Source: Ruminococcus sp. (GTDB lineage Bacteria; Bacillota; Clostridia; Oscillospirales; Ruminococcaceae). Taken from it: a stretch of DNA of 64,000 bases. The notes beneath the pieces were generated by a model, which did not search any database, had not been told where the DNA came from, and worked only from the letters and a program-made list of their open reading frames with translations. The stretch lies in contig NZ_JAHZAX010000009.1 of NCBI RefSeq assembly GCF_019423705.1, positions 1-64,000 of the forward strand, given 5' to 3'. A program made the position numbers and the translations under genes. This document shows, piece by piece, positions 1-8,835 of this stretch; the stretch's first letter is position 1, and every line of letters starts with the position of its first letter.

Positions 1-511
1 CCTCAACAGCTTTTGACCACGCAGGTAGCTTGACCTTTGGCACATAGGTCTTGTCGGAGAAGTAAAGCCTATCCGCAAGAGTGACCTCAGTATTTCCGCC
101 CGACTTTTTCGACTTGACACAAGTAAACCGCCCAAGGGGTATTCTCTCTCCGTCAAGCACCTCTCCAAGCTTGCTTATCTGCTCCACTGTCAGCTTTGAA
201 AGCTCAGCGTAGGTGTAGGCTTCTAGGGTGGAGTAGGTGGTTTCGCTGGTAAAGTCCGCAAGGTACAAGGAAAGGTCATACTCGCTGCCGAGAAATTTCG
301 TATCAACATCATTGATATTTATGTTCCACGATTGTGAGCATATCGCACCTAGTTCTATATCGTCGGAAATGCTTGTGGACTGCACCGTACTTGTGCCGGA
401 AGTTATCCGATCTCCCATAATCACCTCGCCCTCTGCATTCTCTATCCACAGTCGCCAAGTACGGCAATAGCTCTCGATACGCTGAGCCACAAGCTCACTT
501 GTTTGGTACAA
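1..511 (-). CDS. Phage tail/baseplate protein, partial (C-terminus outside window)
   Basis: An open frame of at least 170 codons runs off the left edge. It starts at a TTG codon at 511, preceded by a purine-rich AAGGGGGGCAG Shine-Dalgarno, and lies 14 bases after the stop of the upstream tail gene. The residues seen (MYQTSELVAQRIESYC..., then a beta-rich stretch with TYAELSKL and GEVLDGERIPLG) do not match a family I can name. Its place right after the tape measure and a short distal-tail-like gene suggests a tail-tip or receptor-binding component. Function is inferred from order only. Confidence 0.6.
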   Translation of the reverse strand, partial: MYQTSELVAQRIESYCRTWRLWIENAEGEVIMGDRITSGTSTVQSTSISDDIELGAICSQSWNININDVDTKFLGSEYDLSLYLADFTSETTYSTLEAYTYAELSKLTVEQISKLGEVLDGERIPLGRFTCVKSKKSGGNTEVTLADRLYFSDKTYVPKVKLPAWSKAVE

Positions 512-525
512 TTCGACTGCCCCCC

Positions 526-894
526 TTACTGCATTATCAAGTCCACCGCAACGCCTTTGCAGAACTGTTTGTTCTCGTCCCAGCCGAAAACTTCATAAGT
601 TGGGTCGCCTGCATAAACGTCAAAGGTGCTTTCCTGAAATGTCTCATCAAGGAGCGTGATACTGAAAAACGGACTGTCAACGTTGGAGATATACTCATTG
701 AGCTTTGCCGTCTCCTCACCTGTGAGATGATACCATTTCAACGTGACAGTTTTCTTTATAGCTCTTATGTCGCCCACCATTTTACAGTTAGCCGTCCGCC
801 CTGCATTGTTCGACCATATCTTGTTGTTTGTAAAGCTCACTTCCGCAGGTGTGGCGACCCTTTCGCTACCGAATATAAGTCCTCTGCTTTTCAT
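526..894 (-). CDS. Short phage tail protein, distal-tail-like
   Basis: This 122-residue protein sits directly downstream of the tape measure gene, where siphoviruses usually encode the distal tail protein. I chose the ATG at 894 because AGGAGG lies 8 bases upstream; the GTG at 903 overlaps that Shine-Dalgarno. The protein is beta-rich with no signal peptide or membrane segment, consistent with a virion structural protein. It is shorter than most Dit proteins, so it may be only the hub domain. Role inferred from synteny. Confidence 0.65.
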   Translation of the reverse strand: MKSRGLIFGSERVATPAEVSFTNNKIWSNNAGRTANCKMVGDIRAIKKTVTLKWYHLTGEETAKLNEYISNVDSPFFSITLLDETFQESTFDVYAGDPTYEVFGWDENKQFCKGVAVDLIMQ

Positions 895-906
895 TTTCTG
901 CACCTC

Positions 907-3423
907 CTATGCCCTTATTGGTGACCTGCCGTTGCGCTTGATATAGTCGTTGATATCATCAATAACTATCTGTGTGATAGTCCTGCCATTGAGCGTAAGC
1001 GGTATGGTAACGCTTATCTTCTGATTTCCGCCCGCTCCGCCATAAGACACAAGAGCCTGCAAAACAGCCTGCGTGATAGTATCAAGCGGTGCCTCGATAT
1101 TCGTGCCACGTTTCTGATCGCCCAGAACTGCAAGAAACTCAGAGTTCGGCGGTATTACTGCACCTTGGGCAAGTTTGGGTATTTCGGGGATATCAATTTG
1201 ACTTAGGTCAAAGCCAAATGTCTGACCGCCAAGATCACCGGGAAGCCAATCAGGCGTCGTGAAGCTCAGCTCGTTTATGCCGTCGATTATCCAATTTATT
1301 GCGTCCTCTACTGCTCCTGTCAGACCATTTATAAGCCCGATTATCAAATTAATAGGTGTTTTTGCTATGTCAACAAGTGCGTCCCATACGCCTTTGAAAA
1401 TCTTTTTTACACCCTGCCAAGCCTTTTTCCAATCACCGGTGAACACTCCCGCTATGAACAGTACAACACCTTTAAGTGCTGAAATAATGTTCTTCACGGC
1501 GTCAATTATATTGCTTATGACATTGCCCACTGTCTTTATTATCTTGCCAAGCACACTGCTGACTATCGGTCCGAGTATGCTCACAAGCCAGTTCACAACA
1601 GGTGCTATGGCTTTGTTGTAAATGCTCAGAACGCTTGTGATAAGTGTTCCCACAAAGTCGAGAAACTCATCAAGCAGAGGTTTCAAGTGCTCCGTCCAAA
1701 CGCTGTCAGCCACGTCCATAAGCTTGTCAAACATAGGTTTCAAGACCGTTTCCCACAGATTAAGAAATACGTTCTTTGTGGTGGTTATGCCCTCGTTTAT
1801 GCCGTCAAATATAGGCTGTCCCCACTCGTTCCAAAAGTCTGAAATGCTCTGCCAAGTATCGCACCACAGTGTTTTCAAGGCGTTCAACACAGGCTGTGCA
1901 ACGCCGTTCCACAAGGTATCGAAGATCTCTTTTATGCTGTCAAACAGTACGCCTAGCGTGTTCCATGTCTGCGTGCCAAAATCCGCCATTAGGGGTAATC
2001 CTACAGTGAGAAAGTTTTGCAGTATAGGGAACACTGCCACATTCCAGATATCAGAAAACACCTTGTTGAAGCTGTCAAAAAGTCCTATGCCTATCTTGCC
2101 AAGCGTGCTGAAAGCGGTCTGCATAAGCGGTGTAAAATCGTTTATAAAATAAGCTTTGAGCGGTTCGGAAAGCGACTTTATATCGCTGAAAACTCCGCCG
2201 AGTATCTGAGCAAGTTCAATGCTCTCTCTTTCAAGTCCGCTCCATATATCAGCGAAAACAGGCTTAAAATTCTTATCAAGATAGTCTGCAAGCTTTTCAA
2301 ACTGAGATCTTACTGATTTGAAAAAGTCAGACAGCTTTTTATCTGCCTTTCCCGTATCCACCTCAACGCTAGTCCCGGAAGGCTGCATTATCTCCCCAGC
2401 TCCGCTGACCCCAGTACTGTCTGACTTGCTCTCATCATTCAGCTTGTTCATCTGGTCAAAGCTTGCAAGAGATCCTTCCTGTGCCTCCTGAGTCTGTTGT
2501 GCATTGTCGGCTATATCGCTGTAATTATCCGCCGCCTGAGAGGTGCTTTTCACTATGCTTTGAGCCTCGTCTGCACTGTTGCTTAGTTCAAAACCGAACG
2601 CCTCTGAAAGTGCCCTCGCTGCCCCCTGTGCCAACGATATGAGCTGTGAAAGCAGACTGTTTATCGCCTTGACAGCAGGCAGAAGAACGTTCATCAGCAC
2701 AGTGCCGATAGTCGCTCCGAACTCTTTCCATTGCTCAGAGAGTATTCTAGTTTGGTTCGCCCAGCTGTCAGAAGTCTTTGCAAAGTCCCCCTGTGCAAGA
2801 GCCGTTTGCGACATAACGTAGTTGTATCTCAGTTGAACTTTTTCAGCCTGCGACATATCGGCAGTTGACTTCATTATACCCTTTGAAAGCGCATACGCCT
2901 GCAAGTTGGCGTCCGTCATAACGATACCGAACTGTTTGAGGGTCTCAGTTTCGCCTGTAAAAATTGATTTCAGAGCCGTGCTTGCCACGTCCTGACCAAC
3001 GTTATAAAACGAAGCCATATCCGCCGACAGCCCTGTAAGAGCCATAGCCATATCGCTTGCACTGTCATTGGCAAGCCCCATTCCTGCCGCCATTGCCATG
3101 AAGTTTGAGCCTGTCTGCTTTGCGGTGAGTTTTGAAATGCCGTAGGTCTTGACAGCCGTGTCAGCGAAGTCCTCCATTTTCTGCTTGGACTCTCCGAAAG
3201 CCGTATCAACAACATTTTGCACTTCCGCAAGGTCTGAGGCCGTTTCTATTGACTGCCTGCCGAAGTCCACAAGCTTCTTGACGGAGAACGCAGCTGTCAC
3301 AGCCATTGCAAGGCTTTTAAGCTTTGGCTTGATATCCCCCACCATATCGGAAAGGCTTTTCAAGCCCTTTTCAAAGCCCTCGCTGTTTATGTTGGTGTCA
3401 AAATTCAAACACCCGTCAGCCAT
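907..3423 (-). CDS. Phage tail tape measure protein
   Basis: An 838-residue protein, the longest in the phage module. The N-terminal 200 residues have the typical tape measure start (a short hydrophilic lead, then KSLAMAVTAAFSVKKL and the conserved core around QTGSNFMAMAAGMG and LTGLSADMASFYNV). Residues about 390-640 hold repeating Trp-rich amphipathic segments (DIWSGLERE, DTLWNGVAQPVLN, CDTWQSISDFWNEWGQPIFDGI), followed by hydrophobic helices around 640-700. Such proteins set tail length and help DNA entry. The ATG at 3423 is preferred over that at 3429 because the GGAGGTGA Shine-Dalgarno touches the upstream ATG. It follows the Gp15-like chaperone gene. Confidence 0.93.
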   Translation of the reverse strand: MADGCLNFDTNINSEGFEKGLKSLSDMVGDIKPKLKSLAMAVTAAFSVKKLVDFGRQSIETASDLAEVQNVVDTAFGESKQKMEDFADTAVKTYGISKLTAKQTGSNFMAMAAGMGLANDSASDMAMALTGLSADMASFYNVGQDVASTALKSIFTGETETLKQFGIVMTDANLQAYALSKGIMKSTADMSQAEKVQLRYNYVMSQTALAQGDFAKTSDSWANQTRILSEQWKEFGATIGTVLMNVLLPAVKAINSLLSQLISLAQGAARALSEAFGFELSNSADEAQSIVKSTSQAADNYSDIADNAQQTQEAQEGSLASFDQMNKLNDESKSDSTGVSGAGEIMQPSGTSVEVDTGKADKKLSDFFKSVRSQFEKLADYLDKNFKPVFADIWSGLERESIELAQILGGVFSDIKSLSEPLKAYFINDFTPLMQTAFSTLGKIGIGLFDSFNKVFSDIWNVAVFPILQNFLTVGLPLMADFGTQTWNTLGVLFDSIKEIFDTLWNGVAQPVLNALKTLWCDTWQSISDFWNEWGQPIFDGINEGITTTKNVFLNLWETVLKPMFDKLMDVADSVWTEHLKPLLDEFLDFVGTLITSVLSIYNKAIAPVVNWLVSILGPIVSSVLGKIIKTVGNVISNIIDAVKNIISALKGVVLFIAGVFTGDWKKAWQGVKKIFKGVWDALVDIAKTPINLIIGLINGLTGAVEDAINWIIDGINELSFTTPDWLPGDLGGQTFGFDLSQIDIPEIPKLAQGAVIPPNSEFLAVLGDQKRGTNIEAPLDTITQAVLQALVSYGGAGGNQKISVTIPLTLNGRTITQIVIDDINDYIKRNGRSPIRA

Positions 3424-3425
3424 TG

Positions 3426-3998
3426 TCATTCACCTCCCGTCAGTTGTTTCAGAAACTCTTTGTCCTCGTTTTCAGCCCTCTGCTCTTCTGCTGAGAGCTT
3501 TCGTTTAAGGTCTATCATATTGCGGTGATTTCTGTAAAACTCCTGCTCATATTTTTCAAGCTTTTTGCCCTTGTTAAGCTTTTGCCGTATGCCTATAACA
3601 GACGAAAAAAGCCCCTCGCCTATCTCATTGAAATAGCCAAGAAAAGTCCACCAATGAAGATATTTTACCGTCCTCGTTTCAAAGCCTGCCGCCTTGTTCA
3701 CCGCAGGAAAAATAATACTCTCGTCCTGCTCCCAATCAATAGTCTTTGCAGGCTGAACGCTTTCCTGCGGAACATCTCCACCGCCTACAAACCAATAAGC
3801 CTTGTTGACAGCCTCCTGCAAATGCTCTCGTGGGATATCCTCAGCGTAAAGGCATTTAAGACACACATAGCACTTTTCACGCTCGTCAAGTTCGGGGTCT
3901 GCAAAGGCTGAATAGATCCGCAGTATGACCCGAAAATCTGAGCGCATGGCATACTCTTTGCCGTCTATTTCAAGGGCTGTTGGCAAACTGCCTATCAT
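3426..3998 (-). CDS. Phage Gp15-family tail assembly protein
   Basis: A 190-residue protein resembling the bacteriophage Gp15 family (IDGKEYAMRSDFRVILRIYSAFADPELDE at the start in two pieces, KYLHWWTFLGYFNEIGEG in the middle, a charged coiled C-terminus). In Firmicutes phages this gene lies between the first tail chaperone and the tape measure, as here, and it probably helps assemble the tail tube around the tape measure. Its start overlaps the stop of the preceding chaperone by four bases (ATGA type), suggesting coupled translation. I saw no clear slippery heptamer for a gpG/gpGT-type frameshift. Confidence 0.85.
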   Translation of the reverse strand: MIGSLPTALEIDGKEYAMRSDFRVILRIYSAFADPELDEREKCYVCLKCLYAEDIPREHLQEAVNKAYWFVGGGDVPQESVQPAKTIDWEQDESIIFPAVNKAAGFETRTVKYLHWWTFLGYFNEIGEGLFSSVIGIRQKLNKGKKLEKYEQEFYRNHRNMIDLKRKLSAEEQRAENEDKEFLKQLTGGE

Positions 3999-4516
3999 TT
4001 CAGCAGCTCCCTGAGCAGAGCCTTTTTGTCTTCGTCAGAAAGCTCCGCCACATTGACCGCAGGCTGAGCAATATGTTGATGAGCGATAACAGGTGCGGTG
4101 TACTTCTCCACCTTTTCTTCGAGCTTTATCTGAGCTGCCGTCTGTGCTGACTTTATTTCCTGCACCACCACCGCAAGAAGCGCTTCAAGGAAGTTTACAA
4201 GCACAGGCTTGCCGTTTGAAGCCATAGAGAACACGTTCACGCTTCCGAGCGCCGCCGTACACACATTGCTTCCAAATATGTCATTGACCATTTCTCTTGC
4301 ACGCTGGTCATACTCTTTGAGAAGCTGAGTTCTGTCCTCGTTCTTCTCACGTTCTGACACTTCTTCTGCGATATTGTCAGCCTTGCTCATAGCGTCCTGT
4401 ATCCTGGTGATAATACCAACGTCTGACACGTTTATCCTTATCACTCTGTTCTCGTCGCCGTTTATAGCGTACTCTTTGTAATTGCCGCTGTTAAAATCTA
4501 TTGACTGCATTGACAT
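3995..4516 (-). CDS. Phage tail assembly chaperone (gpG-like)
   Basis: A 173-residue protein starting at the ATG at 4516 (MSMQSIDFNSGNYKEY...), which has AGAAAGGAT nine bases upstream; the longer frame to 4555 would run into a terminator hairpin. It is acidic and helical, with a C-terminal region ending DEDKKALLRELLK. It lies between the major tail protein and Gp15, the usual position of the first tail chaperone. A hairpin with T-run sits immediately upstream, so its level is probably lower than that of the major tail protein. Confidence 0.75.
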   Translation of the reverse strand: MSMQSIDFNSGNYKEYAINGDENRVIRINVSDVGIITRIQDAMSKADNIAEEVSEREKNEDRTQLLKEYDQRAREMVNDIFGSNVCTAALGSVNVFSMASNGKPVLVNFLEALLAVVVQEIKSAQTAAQIKLEEKVEKYTAPVIAHQHIAQPAVNVAELSDEDKKALLRELLK

Positions 4517-4546
4517 TTTTATCATCCTTTCTGTATTACGGCAAAC

Positions 4547-4578
4547 AAAAAGCACTCCGCTCTTGACGAAGTGCTTTC
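4547..4578 (-). terminator. Intrinsic terminator after major tail protein gene
   Basis: On the minus strand, AAAGCACTTCG pairs with CGGAGTGCTTT across a short loop and is followed by TTTTT. It lies 19 bases after the major tail protein stop and just before the chaperone gene. It resembles the hairpins at 8521-8545 and 13422-13450 in the same late region, so it may grade late expression or be overridden by antitermination. Confidence 0.8.
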
Positions 4579-4596
4579 ATATGTTTGTCATATAGT

Positions 4597-5112
4597 TTAT
4601 TCTTCCGTAGTCTTTGCAAACGTTGGCACGCCTGCCGCAAAGGTGACAGAGCCTTTCACTCTGTTTCCTGCAAAGGTGCAGTTGAACGGGATATTTACGC
4701 CACCCTGCGGTCCGCCATAAGACTGCGGCTTGACTATGACATCTTCCGTCCATGCGTCATACGCACCTGTGGTCTTGTCAACGATAACTTCAAGCACGCT
4801 TGTCTTGCAGGCGTCACCGGTAAGACGATTCATCATGATATCCTTGAGCTTTTCGTAAAGTGCGTCACCGGGCTTTGCATAGAATGTGTCAAGGTCGAAC
4901 TCAGGCTCATAACCGTTGTCCTCAACTGTGGTTTCATCAAGGATATTCTTCTTTGTGGAAGTGTCAGGGTTGAGTGCCACGCTTGCGTCCTCAACGTCCT
5001 TACCGAGAAGATACCAGCTTGGTGATGAAGCGACCGCTGCGAATGTAGTGTCAAGATAATGCAGAAGATGACTTCTGTTGAGCTTTCCGCTCTTGTATGA
5101 ATAATCAGGCAT
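4597..5112 (-). CDS. Phage major tail protein
   Basis: A 171-residue protein (MPDYSYKSGKLNRSHLLHYL...) with an alternating beta pattern and a C-terminal segment GVNIPFNCTFAGNRVKGSVTF typical of tail tube proteins. It lies between the tail terminator and the chaperones, as in most siphoviruses, and is followed at once by an intrinsic terminator, fitting a highly expressed structural gene. Many copies would stack to form the tail tube. Confidence 0.82.
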   Translation of the reverse strand: MPDYSYKSGKLNRSHLLHYLDTTFAAVASSPSWYLLGKDVEDASVALNPDTSTKKNILDETTVEDNGYEPEFDLDTFYAKPGDALYEKLKDIMMNRLTGDACKTSVLEVIVDKTTGAYDAWTEDVIVKPQSYGGPQGGVNIPFNCTFAGNRVKGSVTFAAGVPTFAKTTEE

Positions 5113-5126
5113 ATGTTTTCCTCCTT

Positions 5127-5570
5127 TTATATCTGATACTGTGCCGCTATCTGTAACTGATACTGCACAGTATCGTTTGTGTTTTCGTTTGGTATTGCAT
5201 ATATCATTCCGTTTGCACAGGTGAGCTTTTCAAGAACGCCTGTCCTTTCCTCGTCCTCTGTTATGGTAGTGAACGTGGTATCTCGGTGCTTGTCTGCATA
5301 GCTTTCAAGCCACATCTGCAATTCAAGCAGTACGCCGCTGTTTGACATTCGGTCAAAGTCGCTCATAGACTGATACACCGCATAGAGAATGAAGTTATGC
5401 TGTCTTGTCTGACCGCCCAAAATATCAGAACTTATAAGGCTGTCGCCTGTTGAGGACAAGCCATAATTGGTGGGCGTATCGTCGGTAAAGTCGATATGGA
5501 TATCGTTGCAGACCTCCGATATTTTCGGAAACTGCTGCAAAATATCTTTCACAAGCTTGATTATGTTCAT
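5127..5570 (-). CDS. Phage tail terminator / minor capsid-family protein
   Basis: A 147-residue protein beginning MNIIKLVKDILQQFPKISEV, with a central QHNFILYAVYQSMSDFDRMSN and a C-terminal beta region ending YQLQIAAQYQI. This pattern and its position between the HK97-gp10-like protein and the major tail protein fit the tail terminator (one of the minor capsid families of Firmicutes phages). It would cap the tail tube at the head-tail interface. It overlaps the upstream gene by four bases. Confidence 0.75.
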   Translation of the reverse strand: MNIIKLVKDILQQFPKISEVCNDIHIDFTDDTPTNYGLSSTGDSLISSDILGGQTRQHNFILYAVYQSMSDFDRMSNSGVLLELQMWLESYADKHRDTTFTTITEDEERTGVLEKLTCANGMIYAIPNENTNDTVQYQLQIAAQYQI

Positions 5571-6004
5571 TTCACTTTGCCTCCCATTATCGCCGCCGCT
5601 CCTCTGAGTATCTGCTTTTTCTTGTCGGCTTTCATTCGCTCAAACCAAAGCTTGCCTGCAAGTGGCTCTTTAAAAGTGCTGTAAACAAGGTCTTTGTCCG
5701 TCAGCACTTTCTTTTCTCCATGTCGGGCGTAAGACGAGCCTGTAACAGAGGATACCATAAGCTTGCCGTAATACTGATAGCGTGCGTAAGGTGCAAGATA
5801 CTGTATCTTGCCGCTGCCTATTTTTGTGCCTCTCGTGGCAGACTTTCTCAGATTCGTGCTGAGGGTAGGTGTATACTTCACCATATGCCTTATGCACTCG
5901 GCGTCAATGAACTTTTGAGCCTTATCAAAGCGTTCTGAATACTTGCCTGCAAAGGACTTATCCCAAGTGATAGCCCTGCTGTCCATAGGCTGACCTATCT
6001 TCAT
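5567..6004 (-). CDS. Phage minor capsid / HK97 gp10-like neck protein
   Basis: A 145-residue basic protein. Features include FDKAQKFIDAECIRHMVKYTP, where an early helix is followed by TPTLSTNLRKSA, and YLAPYARYQYYGK, which is characteristic of gp10-like and minor capsid proteins of Firmicutes siphoviruses. It probably sits in the head-tail connector. Start and stop overlap its neighbours by four bases each, so the whole connector block is translationally coupled. Confidence 0.78.
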   Translation of the reverse strand: MKIGQPMDSRAITWDKSFAGKYSERFDKAQKFIDAECIRHMVKYTPTLSTNLRKSATRGTKIGSGKIQYLAPYARYQYYGKLMVSSVTGSSYARHGEKKVLTDKDLVYSTFKEPLAGKLWFERMKADKKKQILRGAAAIMGGKVK

Positions 6005-6357
6005 TTCACGCTCACCTCCATATGTGGCAGACCGCCGAACATATAATCATCAATGCTCATTACCGTAACAAAGTCATACTCCGCACGGAAGATTTTCATG
6101 CTCTCAGATATGCTCTGCGGCGTTTGATTATCGAACTCAAACTCGCATTTTCCTCTCACAAGCATATCCTTTGCAGGGGTTTTCGGTGCATTATCATCAT
6201 AGAAATACACCCTTGTGCTGTCTGAGGTCTGCATACCGCTTTTCACGATACTTCCCGACTTATTCTCACACCAGTAAACTTTCTCTGCATACTTCCGCAC
6301 AAATCCCTCCGTCTGCTTGTCGAAAAGATACACCGTGCAATCGCTGTTTGCAAGCAT
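6001..6357 (-). CDS. Phage head-tail connector protein (stopper-like)
   Basis: A 118-residue protein, MLANSDCTVYLFDKQTEGFV..., rich in beta strands, with WCENKSGSIVKSG near the middle and a C-terminal DFVTVMSIDDYMFGGLPHMEVSVK. It lies second in a run of four small connector genes, where the head-closure (stopper) protein is usually found. It overlaps the following gene by four bases and abuts the preceding one. Assignment is by position and size. Confidence 0.65.
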   Translation of the reverse strand: MLANSDCTVYLFDKQTEGFVRKYAEKVYWCENKSGSIVKSGMQTSDSTRVYFYDDNAPKTPAKDMLVRGKCEFEFDNQTPQSISESMKIFRAEYDFVTVMSIDDYMFGGLPHMEVSVK

Positions 6358-6726
6358 TTATCTCACCCCTCTGTAAAGCAGCCCTGTTCCGCTGAGCCAT
6401 TTGTACACGATATCGTGAACGGCTCTGTCAGCATTCTGCCTGCGGATATCTGAGCTTTCATATGACTTTGACCAGCCCCCAACGCTTTCGGAAGATACCC
6501 CCTGAGTGCCGCCCTCCTGCTCTGCTTTGAAGATATTCTCCGCAAGCTCGCAGCAGCACATTTTCACTTCTTCGGGTATATCGTTCTCGTCAACGTTGTC
6601 AAGGGTATATCGCTTCATAAGGCTTGTGGCTTGCATTGCATAGAAGTCAAAAGCGGCAGATATGTCAGGCTCTTTGCCGCAAAGATAAACGCCTATATAA
6701 TAGCTCTCGCTCGCATATGCTTTCAT
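6358..6726 (-). CDS. Phage head-tail adaptor (gp6-like)
   Basis: A 122-residue, mainly helical protein (SYYIGVYLCGKEPDISAAFD; ATSLMKRYTLDNVDENDIPEEVKMCCCELAENIF; then a flexible Gly/Ser-rich stretch). An all-helical adaptor straight after the major capsid gene is the standard head-tail connector of HK97-like siphoviruses. A run of three Cys in the middle helix is unusual. Position and helix pattern support the role; there is no sequence motif proof. Confidence 0.7.
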   Translation of the reverse strand: MKAYASESYYIGVYLCGKEPDISAAFDFYAMQATSLMKRYTLDNVDENDIPEEVKMCCCELAENIFKAEQEGGTQGVSSESVGGWSKSYESSDIRRQNADRAVHDIVYKWLSGTGLLYRGVR

Positions 6727-6740
6727 ACTGCCGCACCTCT

Positions 6741-7811
6741 TTACTTCTTGAATCTTGCAAGCACTACCTTTGACTGATCTGAGATAGCCACAGTGTAATG
6801 CTTGTCAGCAGATATATCTGTGCAGCGCTTTGTACTCTTTCTTTCGGTCTCAACGTTTGTATCACGCTTGAGGTAGATAGTCAGAGCTGATGTTTCGTCC
6901 TCTGTTTCAGTATCAGCGTTGAGCTTGATGATAGGGCATGTGTAGAAAGTGCCAGCCTTGACAGCGGCGTTCTTTACAACATAGTCACCCACCTTTGGAG
7001 TGTAGCCATCTGCACAAGGCGTTACTGAGCCGAGCTTTATCTGTGAAGCAGTTGTCGAAGCTGTGCTGTCCGCAACAACTTCCTTTGCACCCTCTGCATC
7101 GCTGTCAACTCTCACATACTGTTCCGGGATAGCCTCGTTAAGTGAAACTTTCTTTGACGGAACGATACGGCAGTTCGCTATTTTGCCTATCTCGCCTGTC
7201 ATGACCACATTGCCGTCATACTTATCTGCTGAAATGAAGTTCGGGTCCTTTCTAAGCTGTGAGTTCTGATGAGGGTTAATAAACATAGCCTTTTCGGTGT
7301 TCAGCTCCTCATTGAACTTGTCAACAGCGTCAACAATGCCGCTGTAAGAGATAGCAGAAGCCGAGCCGTCATAGATGAGCTGAGCTTTCATAAGTGCGTC
7401 CATGCTGTCTGCATCCACCTTAGAAGCGATAGACATTGCAAGCTGTGAAGTCGCCTGACCTGCAGGGTTGCCATAGCCGCTGAGAAGAGCCTCGTCGGTT
7501 ATCTCCACCGCTTTCATGGCTTTCTTTACCTTAGCCTGAGTGGAGTCTGTTTCAAGCTTGACAGTTTCGGCTTCAACGCCCTCTGCAACATCAACTGCGT
7601 CGCCGATATACTTATACTGTGGCACTGTGATAGTGTCGCCAGGCACGCCAACAAGCGTTCTGTCTATCTTCGCAAAGGGAGATACAGTTATCTTAGACTC
7701 TATCTTTGCGTCGATCATATCACTCATTACCTCAGGATCGATAAGGTCGGTGATCTTTGTCTGCTCTGCGAAATACTGCATAGAAATTCTAATGCCATTT
7801 GTCATTTTCAT
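6741..7811 (-). CDS. Phage major capsid protein (N4-gp56-like)
   Basis: A 356-residue protein. After a short lead it has TKITDLIDPEVMSDMIDAKI, SPFAKIDRTLVGVPGDTITVP and EGVEAETVKLETDS, the order seen in N4-gp56-family and related HK97-fold capsids; the centre has MFINPHQNSQLRKDPNFI. No protease gene is next to it; the separate scaffold gene upstream fits a capsid without an attached delta domain. The C-terminal 100 residues form an added beta region ending QSKVVLARFKK, possibly a surface insertion or decoration domain. Confidence 0.88.
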   Translation of the reverse strand: MKMTNGIRISMQYFAEQTKITDLIDPEVMSDMIDAKIESKITVSPFAKIDRTLVGVPGDTITVPQYKYIGDAVDVAEGVEAETVKLETDSTQAKVKKAMKAVEITDEALLSGYGNPAGQATSQLAMSIASKVDADSMDALMKAQLIYDGSASAISYSGIVDAVDKFNEELNTEKAMFINPHQNSQLRKDPNFISADKYDGNVVMTGEIGKIANCRIVPSKKVSLNEAIPEQYVRVDSDAEGAKEVVADSTASTTASQIKLGSVTPCADGYTPKVGDYVVKNAAVKAGTFYTCPIIKLNADTETEDETSALTIYLKRDTNVETERKSTKRCTDISADKHYTVAISDQSKVVLARFKK

Positions 7812-7817
7812 AATATC

Positions 7818-8429
7818 CTATCCTTTCAACTGTTCGTATTTTTCGGGGTCTGTTCGTTTAAGTTCCAACCTCTGCATATACCCCATTTTCGCAAAGGTTT
7901 CCTTGCTCACTTCACCTGCGGCAGGCGTCCCTGTGGGAGCGACCGGGTTCTTGATAGGCTCGGAACTTTCAAAAAGATAATCGTTATCTTTCTTCACGTT
8001 CTCGATAGCCGTCTTGATATCCTCAGCCTGATTTTTGGAAGCTTTGAGAGTTTCCACATCAAGCAAAGCTTTAAGAGCCTTGACGTTTCTTGCCTTGCTT
8101 GCCGAGATAGCGTTATCAAGGGTAGCGTCAAACTCCATATCAGATATCTTCGCCTGATACTCGGTATCTTTCTTAGCAAGGTCAGCGGTGAGCTGTGCGA
8201 CTTTGCCGTTAAGCTCCTTGACGTCCACGCCCTCAAATTCTTTGAGAGAGTTCTGTGCGGTATCAAGGCTGTCCTTATAGTTATCACGCTCCACCTCAAG
8301 GCGGCTTTTCACCTTTTCAAACTCAGCCACAGTCTTATAATTTTCTGCCACCTGTTTTGTGATGTCCTGTTTCTTGTCCTCAGGGATAACGATACCCAGA
8401 GCGGCAAGGATCTCAAAAATGTTTTTCAT
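7818..8429 (-). CDS. Phage scaffolding protein (GP20 family)
   Basis: A 203-residue acidic coiled-coil protein, MKNIFEILAALGIVIPEDKK..., with a long heptad region at about residues 30-110 and a Pro-rich hinge (PIKNPVAPTGTPAAG) before a short C-terminal helix. This matches the Phage_GP20 minor structural/scaffold family, which directs capsid shell assembly. It is the first gene after a double terminator and directly upstream of the major capsid gene, so this transcription unit may also have its own promoter, which I could not place. Confidence 0.86.
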   Translation of the reverse strand: MKNIFEILAALGIVIPEDKKQDITKQVAENYKTVAEFEKVKSRLEVERDNYKDSLDTAQNSLKEFEGVDVKELNGKVAQLTADLAKKDTEYQAKISDMEFDATLDNAISASKARNVKALKALLDVETLKASKNQAEDIKTAIENVKKDNDYLFESSEPIKNPVAPTGTPAAGEVSKETFAKMGYMQRLELKRTDPEKYEQLKG

Positions 8430-8520
8430 ATGTTTGTCCTTTCTACATAGCTTATATACCGCTCTGTCTGCGGTGTGAAAGTCTGACAGTTTAACGTCAT
8501 ATCAAGGACGAAATGGTATG

Positions 8521-8545
8521 AAAAAAGCACCCGTTAAGGTGCTTA
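8521..8545 (-). terminator. Intrinsic terminator upstream of scaffold gene
   Basis: On the minus strand, AAGCACC, a TTAAC loop and GGGTGCTT are followed by TTTTT. It is the second of two hairpins between the 77-residue gene and the scaffold gene. Confidence 0.8.
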
Positions 8546-8563
8546 GTTCCGATATTTGGGTAT

Positions 8564-8598
8564 AAAAATACCGCCCAACATTAGTCAAGCGGTAAAAT
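8564..8598 (-). terminator. Intrinsic terminator just after the 77-residue gene
   Basis: On the minus strand, TTACCGC and GCGGTA pair around a 16-base loop and are followed by TTTTTAT. The hairpin begins three bases after the stop codon of the 8601-8834 gene and so closes the minor-capsid transcription segment. Confidence 0.65.
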
Positions 8599-8600
8599 TA

Positions 8601-8834
8601 TCATTTGAAATACTCTGTAAGTTCAACTTCTGAATCAACATAAACTGAACCAATATAATAGCTGTTATGAACAGATATCTTTTTGCCGTTTAAAGTATAA
8701 ATCTGTGTTTCAGAACCGTCAACATCTTCTAACAAGTCCTTTTTCAACAAGTGTGGAATGTGTTTTTCAAGTGCTGCACATTGCTTATTGAAGATTTCTT
8801 TATCGGGCACTGTACATATACTGTAATGAAACAT
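8601..8834 (-). CDS. Small phage protein downstream of minor capsid gene
   Basis: A 77-residue protein, MFHYSICTVPDKEIFNKQC..., with one helical half (CAALEKHIPHLLKKDLLEDV) and one beta half (TQIYTLNGKKISVHNSYYIGSVYV). It starts one base after the stop of the minor capsid gene and ends at a double terminator. I do not recognise a family. Similar little genes next to phage head proteins can be cargo immunity proteins or head accessories; I see nothing that decides. Its base composition is more AT-rich than the flanking structural genes, which hints at separate acquisition. Confidence 0.7.
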   Translation of the reverse strand: MFHYSICTVPDKEIFNKQCAALEKHIPHLLKKDLLEDVDGSETQIYTLNGKKISVHNSYYIGSVYVDSEVELTEYFK

Positions 8835-8835
8835 A

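Noticed and set aside
3990..4000. Programmed frameshift between the two tail chaperone genes
   Set aside because: The genes overlap by ATGA only and I found no slippery heptamer; ordinary coupling explains it.
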